Source: Caldifarciminota bacterium (lineage in GTDB: Bacteria > Hydrothermota > Tepidihabitantia > Tepidihabitantales > Tepidihabitantaceae). Taken from it: a stretch of 58,229 nucleotides of DNA. Made by a program: the position numbers and the translations under genes. Under the pieces are notes generated by a model. The model searched no databases, had not been told where the DNA came from, and saw only the letters and a program-made list of their open reading frames with translations. Of the stretch, positions 7,811-16,087 are shown piece by piece. The stretch spans positions 1 to 58,229 of the forward strand of contig JAPLUO010000292.1 of the NCBI GenBank assembly GCA_026397595.1, given 5' to 3'. The stretch's first letter is position 1, and the number at the start of each line of letters is the position of its first letter.

Positions 7811-10486
7811 ATGAAGGGAAAGAGCAAGAGAAGAACAAAGCGTTCACGGGTTCAGGGGTCCAAGGGTTCAGGTGACAGCAACCCCGAAGCCCCGGAACCC
7901 CGGAACCCCCGGACCCTGGAACCCCTCCGACGTTTCGAGGTCGCTCCGGACCGGCTCTGCTGGCACTGCACGTTAGACAATTTGACGTTCGACACGACCG
8001 ACGATATCGGGGTCTCGTCCGAGATAGTCGGCCAGCGCCGCGCGGTCGACGCGCTGAACATGGCGCTTGAAATCGAATCGGTCGGCTACAACGTTTTCGT
8101 TTCCGGCCGGGTCGGCACCGGCCGGACCACAACGGTCCAGAAGCTGCTGGAATCAACCAAGACCCGGCCCCGTGAGCTTGACGACAAGTGCTACGTAAAC
8201 AACTTCCGCGACGCGGACCAGCCGCGGCTGCTCAGGCTGCCCGCGGGCAAGGGACAGGAGTTCCGTCGCAACATGGACGAGTTCATCGATTACCTGGTCA
8301 AGAACGTGCCGCTTTTGTTCGAAAGCGACGCCTACCAGCAGCAACGGCAGGGGATTGTGGACGGGTTCAAGGAGCGTGGCGGCGCGCGGGTGCGGGAATT
8401 TGAGAAGCGGGTGGCGACCGAAGGGTTCGCGCTGGTCCAGACCGGGCCGTTCAATCGGCCCGAGCTGGCCCCGATTGTCGAGAAGCAGCCGGTCAAGTTT
8501 GACGCGCTCCCCGCCTTGGTCGAAGAGGGGAAGCTGACCGCGCAGCGCTCCGAGGAAATCAAGACGCGGTACGCGGAACTGGCCGCCGAACTCGCGGTCA
8601 TATTCAAAGACATCCGTGACCTGGAGAAGTCGGCCCGCGACGCGCTGGTGGAGCTGGACCAGAATATTCTCCGGCCGGTCGTCGAGGAGCGGCTGGCCGA
8701 CATCGAGGAACGCTGCAATAAGCGGAAGCGGGAACGTGCGGCCAAAGCAACGAAGGATCCGGTGCCGGCCCGCGCGAAGTGCTCTCCGCTCACCGACTAC
8801 CTGGCCGAAGTCAAGGACGCGATCCTGGCCCAGCCCGACGTCTTCCGCCAGAAACCGCCGGCGGAAGGCGAAGCCGCGGCTCCCGCACCGCCGCCGCCCG
8901 GCGGGCCCGACCCGTACTCGGACTTCCGGGTGAACGTGCTGGTCGACAACTCCAACGTCAAAACGGCGCCGGTGATTTTCGAGACCAACCCGAACTACAA
9001 GAACCTGTTCGGCTCGATTGACCGGGTCTGGGACCGGGCCGGGCAGTTGCGGGCGGACTTCACGAGAATCAAGGCCGGCTCGGTGCTTTGCGCGGACCAT
9101 GGGTTCCTCGTCATCAACGCGCTTGACGCCCTGGTGGAGCCGGGCGTCTGGCCGGCCCTGAAACGCACGCTGCGCAACCGGCAACTGGAGATTACCGGCG
9201 GCGATCCGTACTCCGCGCTGTTCGGCGCGGTTGGGTTGAAACCGGAACCGGTGGACATCGACCTGAAGGTCATCATGATCGGCGACCTGCAGATTTATTC
9301 GTTGCTGGCCGGCGCGGACGAGGACTTCAAGAAGGTCTTCAAAGTGCGGGCGGACTTCGACTCGGTGATGGACCTCGACAAGGCGGCGGTCGGCGAGTAC
9401 GTACAGGTTATCAAGACGCTTTGCGACAAGGAGAAGCTCCGGCCGTTTGACCGGTCGGGCGTGCGCGGCGTGATCGAGTACGGGGTCAGGCTGGCCGGCC
9501 GCTCAACCAAGCTCTCTACTCGTTTCAACGTCGTCAGCGAGCTTCTGACCGAGGCGAGCCACTGGGCGACAAAGGCCGGCGCCAAGTCCGTGAACTATGA
9601 ACACGTGCAGGAGGCAATCAACCGCTGGCGCGACCGGGCGCGGCTGCTTGAGGTGAAACTGCAGGAGGCGATTCGTGAAGGTACCATCTACATCGACGTG
9701 ACCGGCGCGAAGCCCGGGCAGGTGAACGGGCTGGCGGTCTACGAAACCGGGGAGTACGCGTTCGGCATCCCGACCCGGATTACGGCCAAGACCGGGGTCG
9801 GCTCGGCCGGCATCATCAACATCGAGCGGGAGGCCCAGCTTTCCGGGCCGACCCACGACAAGGGCGTCTACATACTTTCCGGCTACCTGCGTCATAAGTT
9901 CGCGCGCCGGCAGCCGCTGATCTTCTCCGCCTCAATCTGCTTCGAACAGTCCTACGGCGGTGTGGACGGCGACTCGGCCTCTTCGACCGAAGTCTACGCT
10001 CTGCTTTCGGACTTGTCGGGCCTGCCCATCCGGCAGGACCTGGCCGTGACTGGTTCGGTCAACCAGCAAGGCGAGGTTCAGCCCATCGGCGGCGTCAACT
10101 GGAAGGTCGAGGGATTCTTCGAGGCGTGCCAGGCGCGCGGCCTCACCGGGCAGCAGGGCGTCATTATCCCGAAATCGAACCTGCCGGAACTGATGCTGCG
10201 GCACGACGTGGTCGCTGCAGTTGAGGACGGCAAATTCCACGTCTACGCGGTGAGCACGATTGATGAAGGCATCGAACTACTGACCGGCGTTACCGCGGGT
10301 ACGCCCGATGCGAAGGGCAATTACCCGGCGGATACGGTCAACGGCCGGGTGATGAAGCGGCTGACCGAACTGGTCGAGTTGTACGAGAACCACCAGCCGA
10401 ACAGGAAGCGTCGGAAAGAGAAAGAACCGAAGCCGCGCCGGCCCAAGCCGCGGAAACCCAAGCCCGAGAAGAAACTGCGGCGCTAG
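7811..10486 (+). CDS. Lon-like ATP-dependent protease (AAA_32 / Lon S16 domain)
   Basis: The 891-residue protein has an N-terminal AAA+ module with Walker A VSGRVGTGRTTT near residues 96-107, a long helical/coiled insertion around 200-400, and a C-terminal S16 Lon protease domain. The catalytic serine is in DGDSASSTEVYALLS (Ser722) and the lysine in GGVNWKVEGF (Lys765); the 43-residue spacing matches Lon. This is the Lon-related (LonB/LonC-like) family, not canonical LonA. Residues about 12-42 are low complexity and are encoded by short repeated words (CCCCGGAACC), so the N-terminus looks expanded by spacer-type repeats. The C-terminus is a Lys/Arg/Pro-rich tail. A GAGAGG-type ribosome site precedes the ATG. 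Confidence 0.93.
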   Translation: MKGKSKRRTKRSRVQGSKGSGDSNPEAPEPRNPRTLEPLRRFEVAPDRLCWHCTLDNLTFDTTDDIGVSSEIVGQRRAVDALNMALEIESVGYNVFVSGRVGTGRTTTVQKLLESTKTRPRELDDKCYVNNFRDADQPRLLRLPAGKGQEFRRNMDEFIDYLVKNVPLLFESDAYQQQRQGIVDGFKERGGARVREFEKRVATEGFALVQTGPFNRPELAPIVEKQPVKFDALPALVEEGKLTAQRSEEIKTRYAELAAELAVIFKDIRDLEKSARDALVELDQNILRPVVEERLADIEERCNKRKRERAAKATKDPVPARAKCSPLTDYLAEVKDAILAQPDVFRQKPPAEGEAAAPAPPPPGGPDPYSDFRVNVLVDNSNVKTAPVIFETNPNYKNLFGSIDRVWDRAGQLRADFTRIKAGSVLCADHGFLVINALDALVEPGVWPALKRTLRNRQLEITGGDPYSALFGAVGLKPEPVDIDLKVIMIGDLQIYSLLAGADEDFKKVFKVRADFDSVMDLDKAAVGEYVQVIKTLCDKEKLRPFDRSGVRGVIEYGVRLAGRSTKLSTRFNVVSELLTEASHWATKAGAKSVNYEHVQEAINRWRDRARLLEVKLQEAIREGTIYIDVTGAKPGQVNGLAVYETGEYAFGIPTRITAKTGVGSAGIINIEREAQLSGPTHDKGVYILSGYLRHKFARRQPLIFSASICFEQSYGGVDGDSASSTEVYALLSDLSGLPIRQDLAVTGSVNQQGEVQPIGGVNWKVEGFFEACQARGLTGQQGVIIPKSNLPELMLRHDVVAAVEDGKFHVYAVSTIDEGIELLTGVTAGTPDAKGNYPADTVNGRVMKRLTELVELYENHQPNRKRRKEKEPKPRRPKPRKPKPEKKLRR

Positions 10487-10690
10487 CCGCACAAGCACGA
10501 AGCCGTAGGCCTCAAGCTGCAAGCTGCGTACCGTCCGCGAGGTCGTGCGGACCGAATAGAGCAGCGGGTAGTTCGGTCCCTCCGGCCGTGAAACCGGCAT
10601 CGGCCGGGGCGAGTCTAATGTGTTGGTAAAGGTTGGTCCATAGCGCAGCGCGTTCAAACGTGTAGCCGGAGCCATAGCTGCATCCGCAAT

Positions 10691-10978
10691 CGGGCCGGCA
10701 ATGGACAGAGCATCTCGGAGAGCAACTTGGAGAGCAACTCCGGAAGCTACTCTACCAGCAATCGGGAGAGCAACGGTCAGAGCAACGGGGAGAGCAACGA
10801 GGACGGCGACTCAGACCGCAATGGTCAGAGCGCCCGGCAGAGCAACGGGTGGAGCAACGGAGAGAGCAACTGGGACTGCGATTCGGACAGCTACCGGTAG
10901 ACCAACCGGGCAAGCGATTCCGAGGGCAATCGGGACAGCGATTCACCAGACAACTTGCATAGCGATTCGGAGAGCAGC
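10691..10978 (+). repeat. Degenerate 12-bp tandem array, 24 units without indels
   Basis: Twenty-four consecutive 12-mers fit the consensus NNGGAGAGCAAY exactly in phase, with no insertion or deletion over 288 bp. The last base is C or T in nearly all units (AAC, AAT, GAT, GAC, TAC). The best frame gives X-X-Ser-Asn repeats with one stop, at unit 18. Two other arrays in the window (46.2 and 56.2 kb) share the 12-bp period and a GCAAC core. Confidence 0.9.
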
Positions 10979-11198
10979 CCCCGGAGCTGCTCCGGGGATG
11001 GGGCTCTGAGTTAGGTGCTTTGCGCCTAACATCTCAAACCACCAGCAGATAGGCCCTGAAACCCGCCCGACTGCGTGTATCCTTTATTGGATACAAGCCT
11101 GAGCCGGGTCAGCCTCGAGCAGCCATCCATTCGCAGGTGTCATCAACCGCTGCAGGGTCAATCTCTCACCTCGGCCGCAGGCATGGCTTACAACGACA

Positions 11199-11222
11199 GC
11201 CGCCCGGCTCTCACCGGGCGGC
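11199..11222 (-). terminator. Hairpin terminator after the large secreted protein
   Basis: A perfect 9-bp stem GCCGCCCGG/CCGGGCGGC with a 6-base loop (CTCTCA) lies 36 bp beyond the stop of the 1608-residue gene. It is followed on the minus strand by TGTCGTTGTAA, a weak U-rich tract. Confidence 0.55.
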
Positions 11223-11257
11223 CGTCTTCTACTTCCTTCTCGCCCTTGCTTCCTTGC

Positions 11258-14200
11258 TTACTCGGTCAGAACCACCTTTCGGCTGAATCGCTTGTTCTCA
11301 GCACTCAACGTGCAGAAGTAGACGCCACAGGCAACGCTGCGGCCTTTCGCATCCTGCCGGTTCCAGGTCAGGTTGTAGTAGCCCGGCTTCTGGTCGCCGC
11401 TCGCAAGCGTGGTCACCAGCTTGCCCGCGATGTCGTAGAGTCTGACGCTGACTCGGGTCTGTCTGGGCAGGGCATAGTTGATGGAAAGCCTTGTCCTTGC
11501 CGGGTTCGGGAAGGGCTGAGCCAGGCTCAGGAGCTTGGGCAGGTTGAGCTTGCTTCCGGACTGCACGCCACCGGGGACGCTGTCGTCGCTCTGGATACGG
11601 AGCTTGTGCACCATATTCGGTTGCGGGGCGAGCGCGAACACGCTGTGCCCGTTCTCGCTTGGAACCAGTCCCCGGAGCTTGCTGCCGCCTGATGCCGTAA
11701 TGGCAACGATGCTGCCGCCCAATGGCGTGATGCCTTTGAGCTTGCCGTCAGAGCCGTCGGTGAGGTAGATTGCGCCTGAATCCGTGACCATGACCGCGGT
11801 CGGGCTACTGAAGTCGCCGGTGATGCTGCCTTGGAAGTTGCCGGACGTATCCCAGACCGCAATCCTACTACTCCCAGCGTCGGCGACGTAGACCAAGTCG
11901 TTCTTGACCGCGATGGCCTCAGGTGAGTTCAGGTTGGTTGAATCTCTGCCCTGTCCGCCTCTTGTGAAGACCAACGTGCCGTCCCGGCGGAACTTACCGA
12001 TTCGGTCGAGCCCTTTATCTACCAGCCAGAAGTTGCCGTTGTCGTCTCTCGTAACGTCAATCGGGAGCGACAGACCGGATACCAGCCTTCTGCCTTTCTG
12101 GCCGTTTCGGTGCAGCTTGTGGATGCGCTTATTGCGAGCATCAAGGACCAGCAGGCTGTCGTCGCCGACCTCAAGGATGGCGGTCACGTAGGCATTGGAG
12201 CCCGAGTCCGTCACCTGGAAACAATCGAGCGAGTCCAAGTCATCGCTCAGATGCAGAATCTGGCCGGTGCTGGAACCGACGTAGACCGATCCTTCGCCCA
12301 TACCTGACCCGCCGCCCGGAGGTCCGGCGCGGAAGTCGTCGCCGGTGGTATCATTGAAGACCACGACCCAGGTGGTCTGGCTGGATAGATGGCCGACCGA
12401 ATCGGTGCCTGCCGACATGACGTAGTAGTTGCCGTTCGGGACCAATTCGGTGTTCCAGTACCCGAGGTGGACTGCCGGAGTCAGGAAGTTGTTCCAGTTG
12501 GGATAGGCGGGAACGCACGAAACGCTGTCCGGCTGCACGGGCAGCCAGTTGGTCGAGTCGACGTGCCTGAAGAACAACCGCCGGGCCGCAAACCAGGTGT
12601 CGCTGGCCACTTCAATCGAGTCGTATGCCCATCCGGTTATCTCGGTCGTCCCGCTGACGAATTGCCCGAGCTGGGGCAAGCTGACGTGCACGGTCGGCGC
12701 TGTCGGGTCGAGGATGACGGTGTCGGCAAGGGCGACTCCGGTCTCTGCGCCAGCAGAGTCGATAAGAAGTTCACGGATAATGTGCTGGCCGGCTGTACTA
12801 CCCATATTCCATGCAGCCAGCGTGTCGTAGGCGCCCCACCACGTGCAGCCCGACTGCGGCTGGAACAGGTTCAAGGCCACATTGTCGGTCCAGACGTGTC
12901 CGGTCCCGTTCACAAGTCCCTGAGCCCGGACTTTCACCATCCCGCCGCGCCAGACCCAACCCGGGTACGTGCTTGGCGGAGCCAGCAGGAACCGGGCCGA
13001 CAGGTTGTACCGGCCGGTCAGCGAAATCACGTCGCCTGAGTACGATGCCGACCCGAGGGAGAGCCAGACCGTATCATGCAGCATCGTGTCAGTTCTTGTC
13101 CTCCAGTACCAGAACGACACGTCGCCGCCGGCATTGCCGCCGTGCATGTGAGCGAGGATGCTTGCCTCCAGCACACACGAATCACCGTAGTGAGCCGAAA
13201 TGGACTCGACCGGCACGAACTGCCCTGCCCGGGACTCTGCCGACGGGCTGACCGAGAACACTGCCATCTGGAGGAGTGAGTCATACCCGCCGCCACTAAA
13301 ACTCCATGAACCGTCTGTCGCCGCGAACGTGCCGTTTCGGACCAGATTCACCAGGGTCCGGTTGGAGAAGCGCATCCCATACACCCCTGATGCCGAGTCA
13401 CAGGCAGCCAGCCGCAGGGTGCAGTTCGCGTTCGGTGCAAATCGAGCCCCGGCGTTGACGACGACGCTGCCGGACGGCCCGGTCGTGTCGAACACCACGA
13501 ACGGATGGGTGGTATCAGGAATCAGGTCGCTCACACTCCAGCTATCCTTCAGTTGAAGGAACAGCTTGTACTTGCCCTGGCCGGACAGGTATAGCCAACT
13601 CGTATCGAGCAACACTGCCTGATTCACGTAGAACCACGCGGTCGTATCGCCGCCGTGCACTACCGTGTCATTGATGCCATACCACCACTGGACCAGGCGG
13701 GCAGAGTCGCACGGGGTCTGGCCTGTGGTGTCGGCTTCTTTGGAATGGGATTCGAGCCTTAGCAGAGCCAGCGGCGCGTTACTGTAACTGCCGCAGACCA
13801 CGCCAATCAAACCATCGGGCCGCCGTGATGATGACGTCCGTATGTACCCGCAGTTGTCGTCAGTGCTGACCTTCTCCACATACTCCTGTAGGGGGTTGGC
13901 TTCGGCCTTCAGCAGACCGCTTCCATGCACCCATTGCGGGATGTAGCCACCGAGGACAATGCCCCAGCGACCTTGCTCCTTCGGTATAGTATCGCACGTC
14001 ACGGTGGTCAGCAGCGAGTCGTTCCAATAGATATTGACCAGTACCGGCCCCGGTGTGCTCTTGTTACCGTTGTTCTTTACGAAGACCTCGAACGACGACG
14101 GCTCGCCCACGCGCAACGGCAGTGGCTGCACCCGGAAGCTGTCCACCACCAAGTCCGGCCGATTGACAGCACTGGTTTCCGAAATGAAGACAGGACGCTT

Positions 14201-16084
14201 ATCCAAGGTCTGTGGAAGCCAACCATTCGCATTGGCGTAGACGGTGCCCGACTGCTGCAGCGGTGCATACGCCAGAACGTCACTGCTGAGCGTATCGACC
14301 GTCGCGGGCAGGTCGACGTTGACCCCGCCCTGTCCTTGGCCGCCGTTCTTCCAGCACACCCATGTCCGCCGGTGCAGCGTGTCGTTCGTCTCAAACTCGT
14401 ATACCCGCACCGAATCGTCCCGCGTGTCACCCGTCATCACCCGCCCATTGAGCCGCTTGCCGAGTAGTTGCGTCGCGGTTTGCCCACAGGCATACAGCGC
14501 CGCGTGGGGTTTCCCAACTGAATCCGTCAGGCCCCAACTACCCTCGCCCGGACGCCGACGCAGCAGCCACCAGTAGTTGCGGTCAAAGCACCCTCCTGGC
14601 AACGCCTTCATGCCCTCGGCCGTTGTGAAGGTTTGGCTGCAATAGTCGGCATCTTGTTGCTCGGTGGTGATTGTATCGTGTCCGTTGTGCCTATACATCG
14701 TATCCCACCAGGGAAAGGCGGGGATACTGAACTCCGTGTTCCAAAGCTCTCCTTGGTCGCTGTGCTCTCGCATGATGCCGCGCAACGTTTCCGCTTCGGC
14801 CTCGAGCAGTTGAGGTTTGAACGGCATGGTCATGTCTGGGTACCAAGGTACAGTCTCTTGATACGGATGCGCTGAGATCGCATCCCAGAACGGCGTGATT
14901 CCATCAGTCACCTCGTAGAACTCCCGGAGCCACGCTTTGCCAGAAAAGCCGCGCGCCTGGTCGGTGTTGACCCAGTTCACTGAATTCACTGCAATGCGGT
15001 CATGCAGGTGGCTAGAGTCATAGCCCCTGATCGCGGAGTCCACCACCGATGCATAGCGCACGTACAGACCGCACATCGAATGGATATCCGGACCTACGTA
15101 CTTGGAACCAGTGTAATAACGGTTTGGATGTCGCCACACGCTGGCGCTGTTCGGCCATGTGTCTTCATTGTTCACTTCATTAAGCACTTCCCAATCGTGA
15201 ATCGCAAAACCACTATTATCGCAGTGGGCCAGAAGTCCCTTGATGAAATGAGCCAGGTAGTTTGAGTCGTGATTGACAGAGTAATCCAGACAGCGTGGCG
15301 GACTCCATCTCAGCCCTGTGTCGCTGGATGGCCAGGTGTCGCCGCGCCGCGTCTCGGCCCATTCCGGTGGCTGGACGAGTATTCCCATGATCTGACACCC
15401 CGCGGTCTTGTCCAGTGCATTCATGGAAGAGTCGAAAAACTGGAAATCCCAGCTATTCCATCCGCCGCGCTGTATGGAGTCCCAGTCGATGTCGAGCCGC
15501 AACGTTCTTACGTTGGCGGTCTCGGCTCGGTGGGCAAACGCCCCAGGGTCGAAGCCGTAGTTCGGTATCGTATACCACGAGCACTCATCCGCCCCGAAAT
15601 CTAGAGAATCCACCGCATTCATCCGCCCGTAGACCCGCATACAGAGATCGGCGAAGTTTGGGGCGATGTCATTCGGCATCGAGCCGTATTTGTAGGGGTC
15701 GTTCCCGCTGTAGTAGTACTGAAGGCTGTCTCCTCCGCCCCGGGTGAACCGGATGGTCAGGGTCTTCCCCTTCGTGAACGCAACAGTATCGGTCCACTGG
15801 TCGAACTTCACCCATCGGCAGTCGAAGTCCTGATAGCCGACACTTTGCATCACCGGGTCGCCATCCTCCAGAACCTGGGCTGTGTACGCCCCGCCGCTGC
15901 CTTTCGCGCCCGCAAACAGCTCTACCCGTTCGAGACTGTCCCAGCAGGCCACCACCGATTGGGCCACGCCGTCTTCCGGGTCGGCGAGTCCCGACCATGA
16001 GGCTTTGACCGGCTCGATGTGATATCCGGCTACGCTCGCAAAAGCCACCCCTGCAATCAGGAGCAGCAGTACTGCACCTTTCAT
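11258..16084 (-). CDS. Large secreted glycosidase-like protein with CARDB, NHL propeller and C-terminal sorting domain
   Basis: The 1608-residue protein starts with a signal peptide (MKGAVLLLLIAGVAFASVAG). Residues about 20-155 form a beta-rich domain shared with a truncated paralogue at 18.4 kb. Residues about 165-560 resemble a clan GH-A TIM barrel: a candidate acid/base Glu in DWEVLNEVN (Glu303) and a nucleophile in LWNTEFSIP (Glu451), as in GH39/GH5-type enzymes. A CARDB-like adhesion domain follows (RPDLVVDSFRVQPLPLRVGE), then Ig-like segments, then NHL-type propeller repeats (LSLPIDVTRDDNGNFWLVD) and a FlgD/type IX-like sorting tail (PFPNPARTRLSINYALP). The substrate is unknown. It is the last gene of a four-gene minus-strand cluster, 3 bp after the propeller gene, with a GGAGGT ribosome site. 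Confidence 0.8.
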   Translation of the reverse strand: MKGAVLLLLIAGVAFASVAGYHIEPVKASWSGLADPEDGVAQSVVACWDSLERVELFAGAKGSGGAYTAQVLEDGDPVMQSVGYQDFDCRWVKFDQWTDTVAFTKGKTLTIRFTRGGGDSLQYYYSGNDPYKYGSMPNDIAPNFADLCMRVYGRMNAVDSLDFGADECSWYTIPNYGFDPGAFAHRAETANVRTLRLDIDWDSIQRGGWNSWDFQFFDSSMNALDKTAGCQIMGILVQPPEWAETRRGDTWPSSDTGLRWSPPRCLDYSVNHDSNYLAHFIKGLLAHCDNSGFAIHDWEVLNEVNNEDTWPNSASVWRHPNRYYTGSKYVGPDIHSMCGLYVRYASVVDSAIRGYDSSHLHDRIAVNSVNWVNTDQARGFSGKAWLREFYEVTDGITPFWDAISAHPYQETVPWYPDMTMPFKPQLLEAEAETLRGIMREHSDQGELWNTEFSIPAFPWWDTMYRHNGHDTITTEQQDADYCSQTFTTAEGMKALPGGCFDRNYWWLLRRRPGEGSWGLTDSVGKPHAALYACGQTATQLLGKRLNGRVMTGDTRDDSVRVYEFETNDTLHRRTWVCWKNGGQGQGGVNVDLPATVDTLSSDVLAYAPLQQSGTVYANANGWLPQTLDKRPVFISETSAVNRPDLVVDSFRVQPLPLRVGEPSSFEVFVKNNGNKSTPGPVLVNIYWNDSLLTTVTCDTIPKEQGRWGIVLGGYIPQWVHGSGLLKAEANPLQEYVEKVSTDDNCGYIRTSSSRRPDGLIGVVCGSYSNAPLALLRLESHSKEADTTGQTPCDSARLVQWWYGINDTVVHGGDTTAWFYVNQAVLLDTSWLYLSGQGKYKLFLQLKDSWSVSDLIPDTTHPFVVFDTTGPSGSVVVNAGARFAPNANCTLRLAACDSASGVYGMRFSNRTLVNLVRNGTFAATDGSWSFSGGGYDSLLQMAVFSVSPSAESRAGQFVPVESISAHYGDSCVLEASILAHMHGGNAGGDVSFWYWRTRTDTMLHDTVWLSLGSASYSGDVISLTGRYNLSARFLLAPPSTYPGWVWRGGMVKVRAQGLVNGTGHVWTDNVALNLFQPQSGCTWWGAYDTLAAWNMGSTAGQHIIRELLIDSAGAETGVALADTVILDPTAPTVHVSLPQLGQFVSGTTEITGWAYDSIEVASDTWFAARRLFFRHVDSTNWLPVQPDSVSCVPAYPNWNNFLTPAVHLGYWNTELVPNGNYYVMSAGTDSVGHLSSQTTWVVVFNDTTGDDFRAGPPGGGSGMGEGSVYVGSSTGQILHLSDDLDSLDCFQVTDSGSNAYVTAILEVGDDSLLVLDARNKRIHKLHRNGQKGRRLVSGLSLPIDVTRDDNGNFWLVDKGLDRIGKFRRDGTLVFTRGGQGRDSTNLNSPEAIAVKNDLVYVADAGSSRIAVWDTSGNFQGSITGDFSSPTAVMVTDSGAIYLTDGSDGKLKGITPLGGSIVAITASGGSKLRGLVPSENGHSVFALAPQPNMVHKLRIQSDDSVPGGVQSGSKLNLPKLLSLAQPFPNPARTRLSINYALPRQTRVSVRLYDIAGKLVTTLASGDQKPGYYNLTWNRQDAKGRSVACGVYFCTLSAENKRFSRKVVLTE

Positions 16085-16087
16085 GCT

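Larger units (their letters stand above)
10487..11257. other. 770-bp gene-free spacer holding a 12-bp array and a terminator
   Basis: No credible gene is visible here. The left part holds short AAGCTGC and CGGCCGGGG words, the centre a 12-bp degenerate tandem array (10691-10978), and the right end a hairpin terminator for the convergent minus-strand gene. Reading frames across the array encode only four-residue repeats with stops in the most protein-like frame. Confidence 0.7.

Noticed and set aside
10691..10978. CRISPR array or iteron origin
   Set aside because: Units are 12 bp with no unique spacers, and there are no cas or rep genes nearby.
10701..11009. Protein of Arg-Ala-Thr-x repeats across the array
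   Set aside because: It is a by-product of the 12-bp period with no ribosome site or promoter, and all frames look equally repetitive.
13925..14467. Plus-strand frame antisense to the glycosidase-like gene
   Set aside because: Shadow frame in GC-rich coding DNA without initiation signals.
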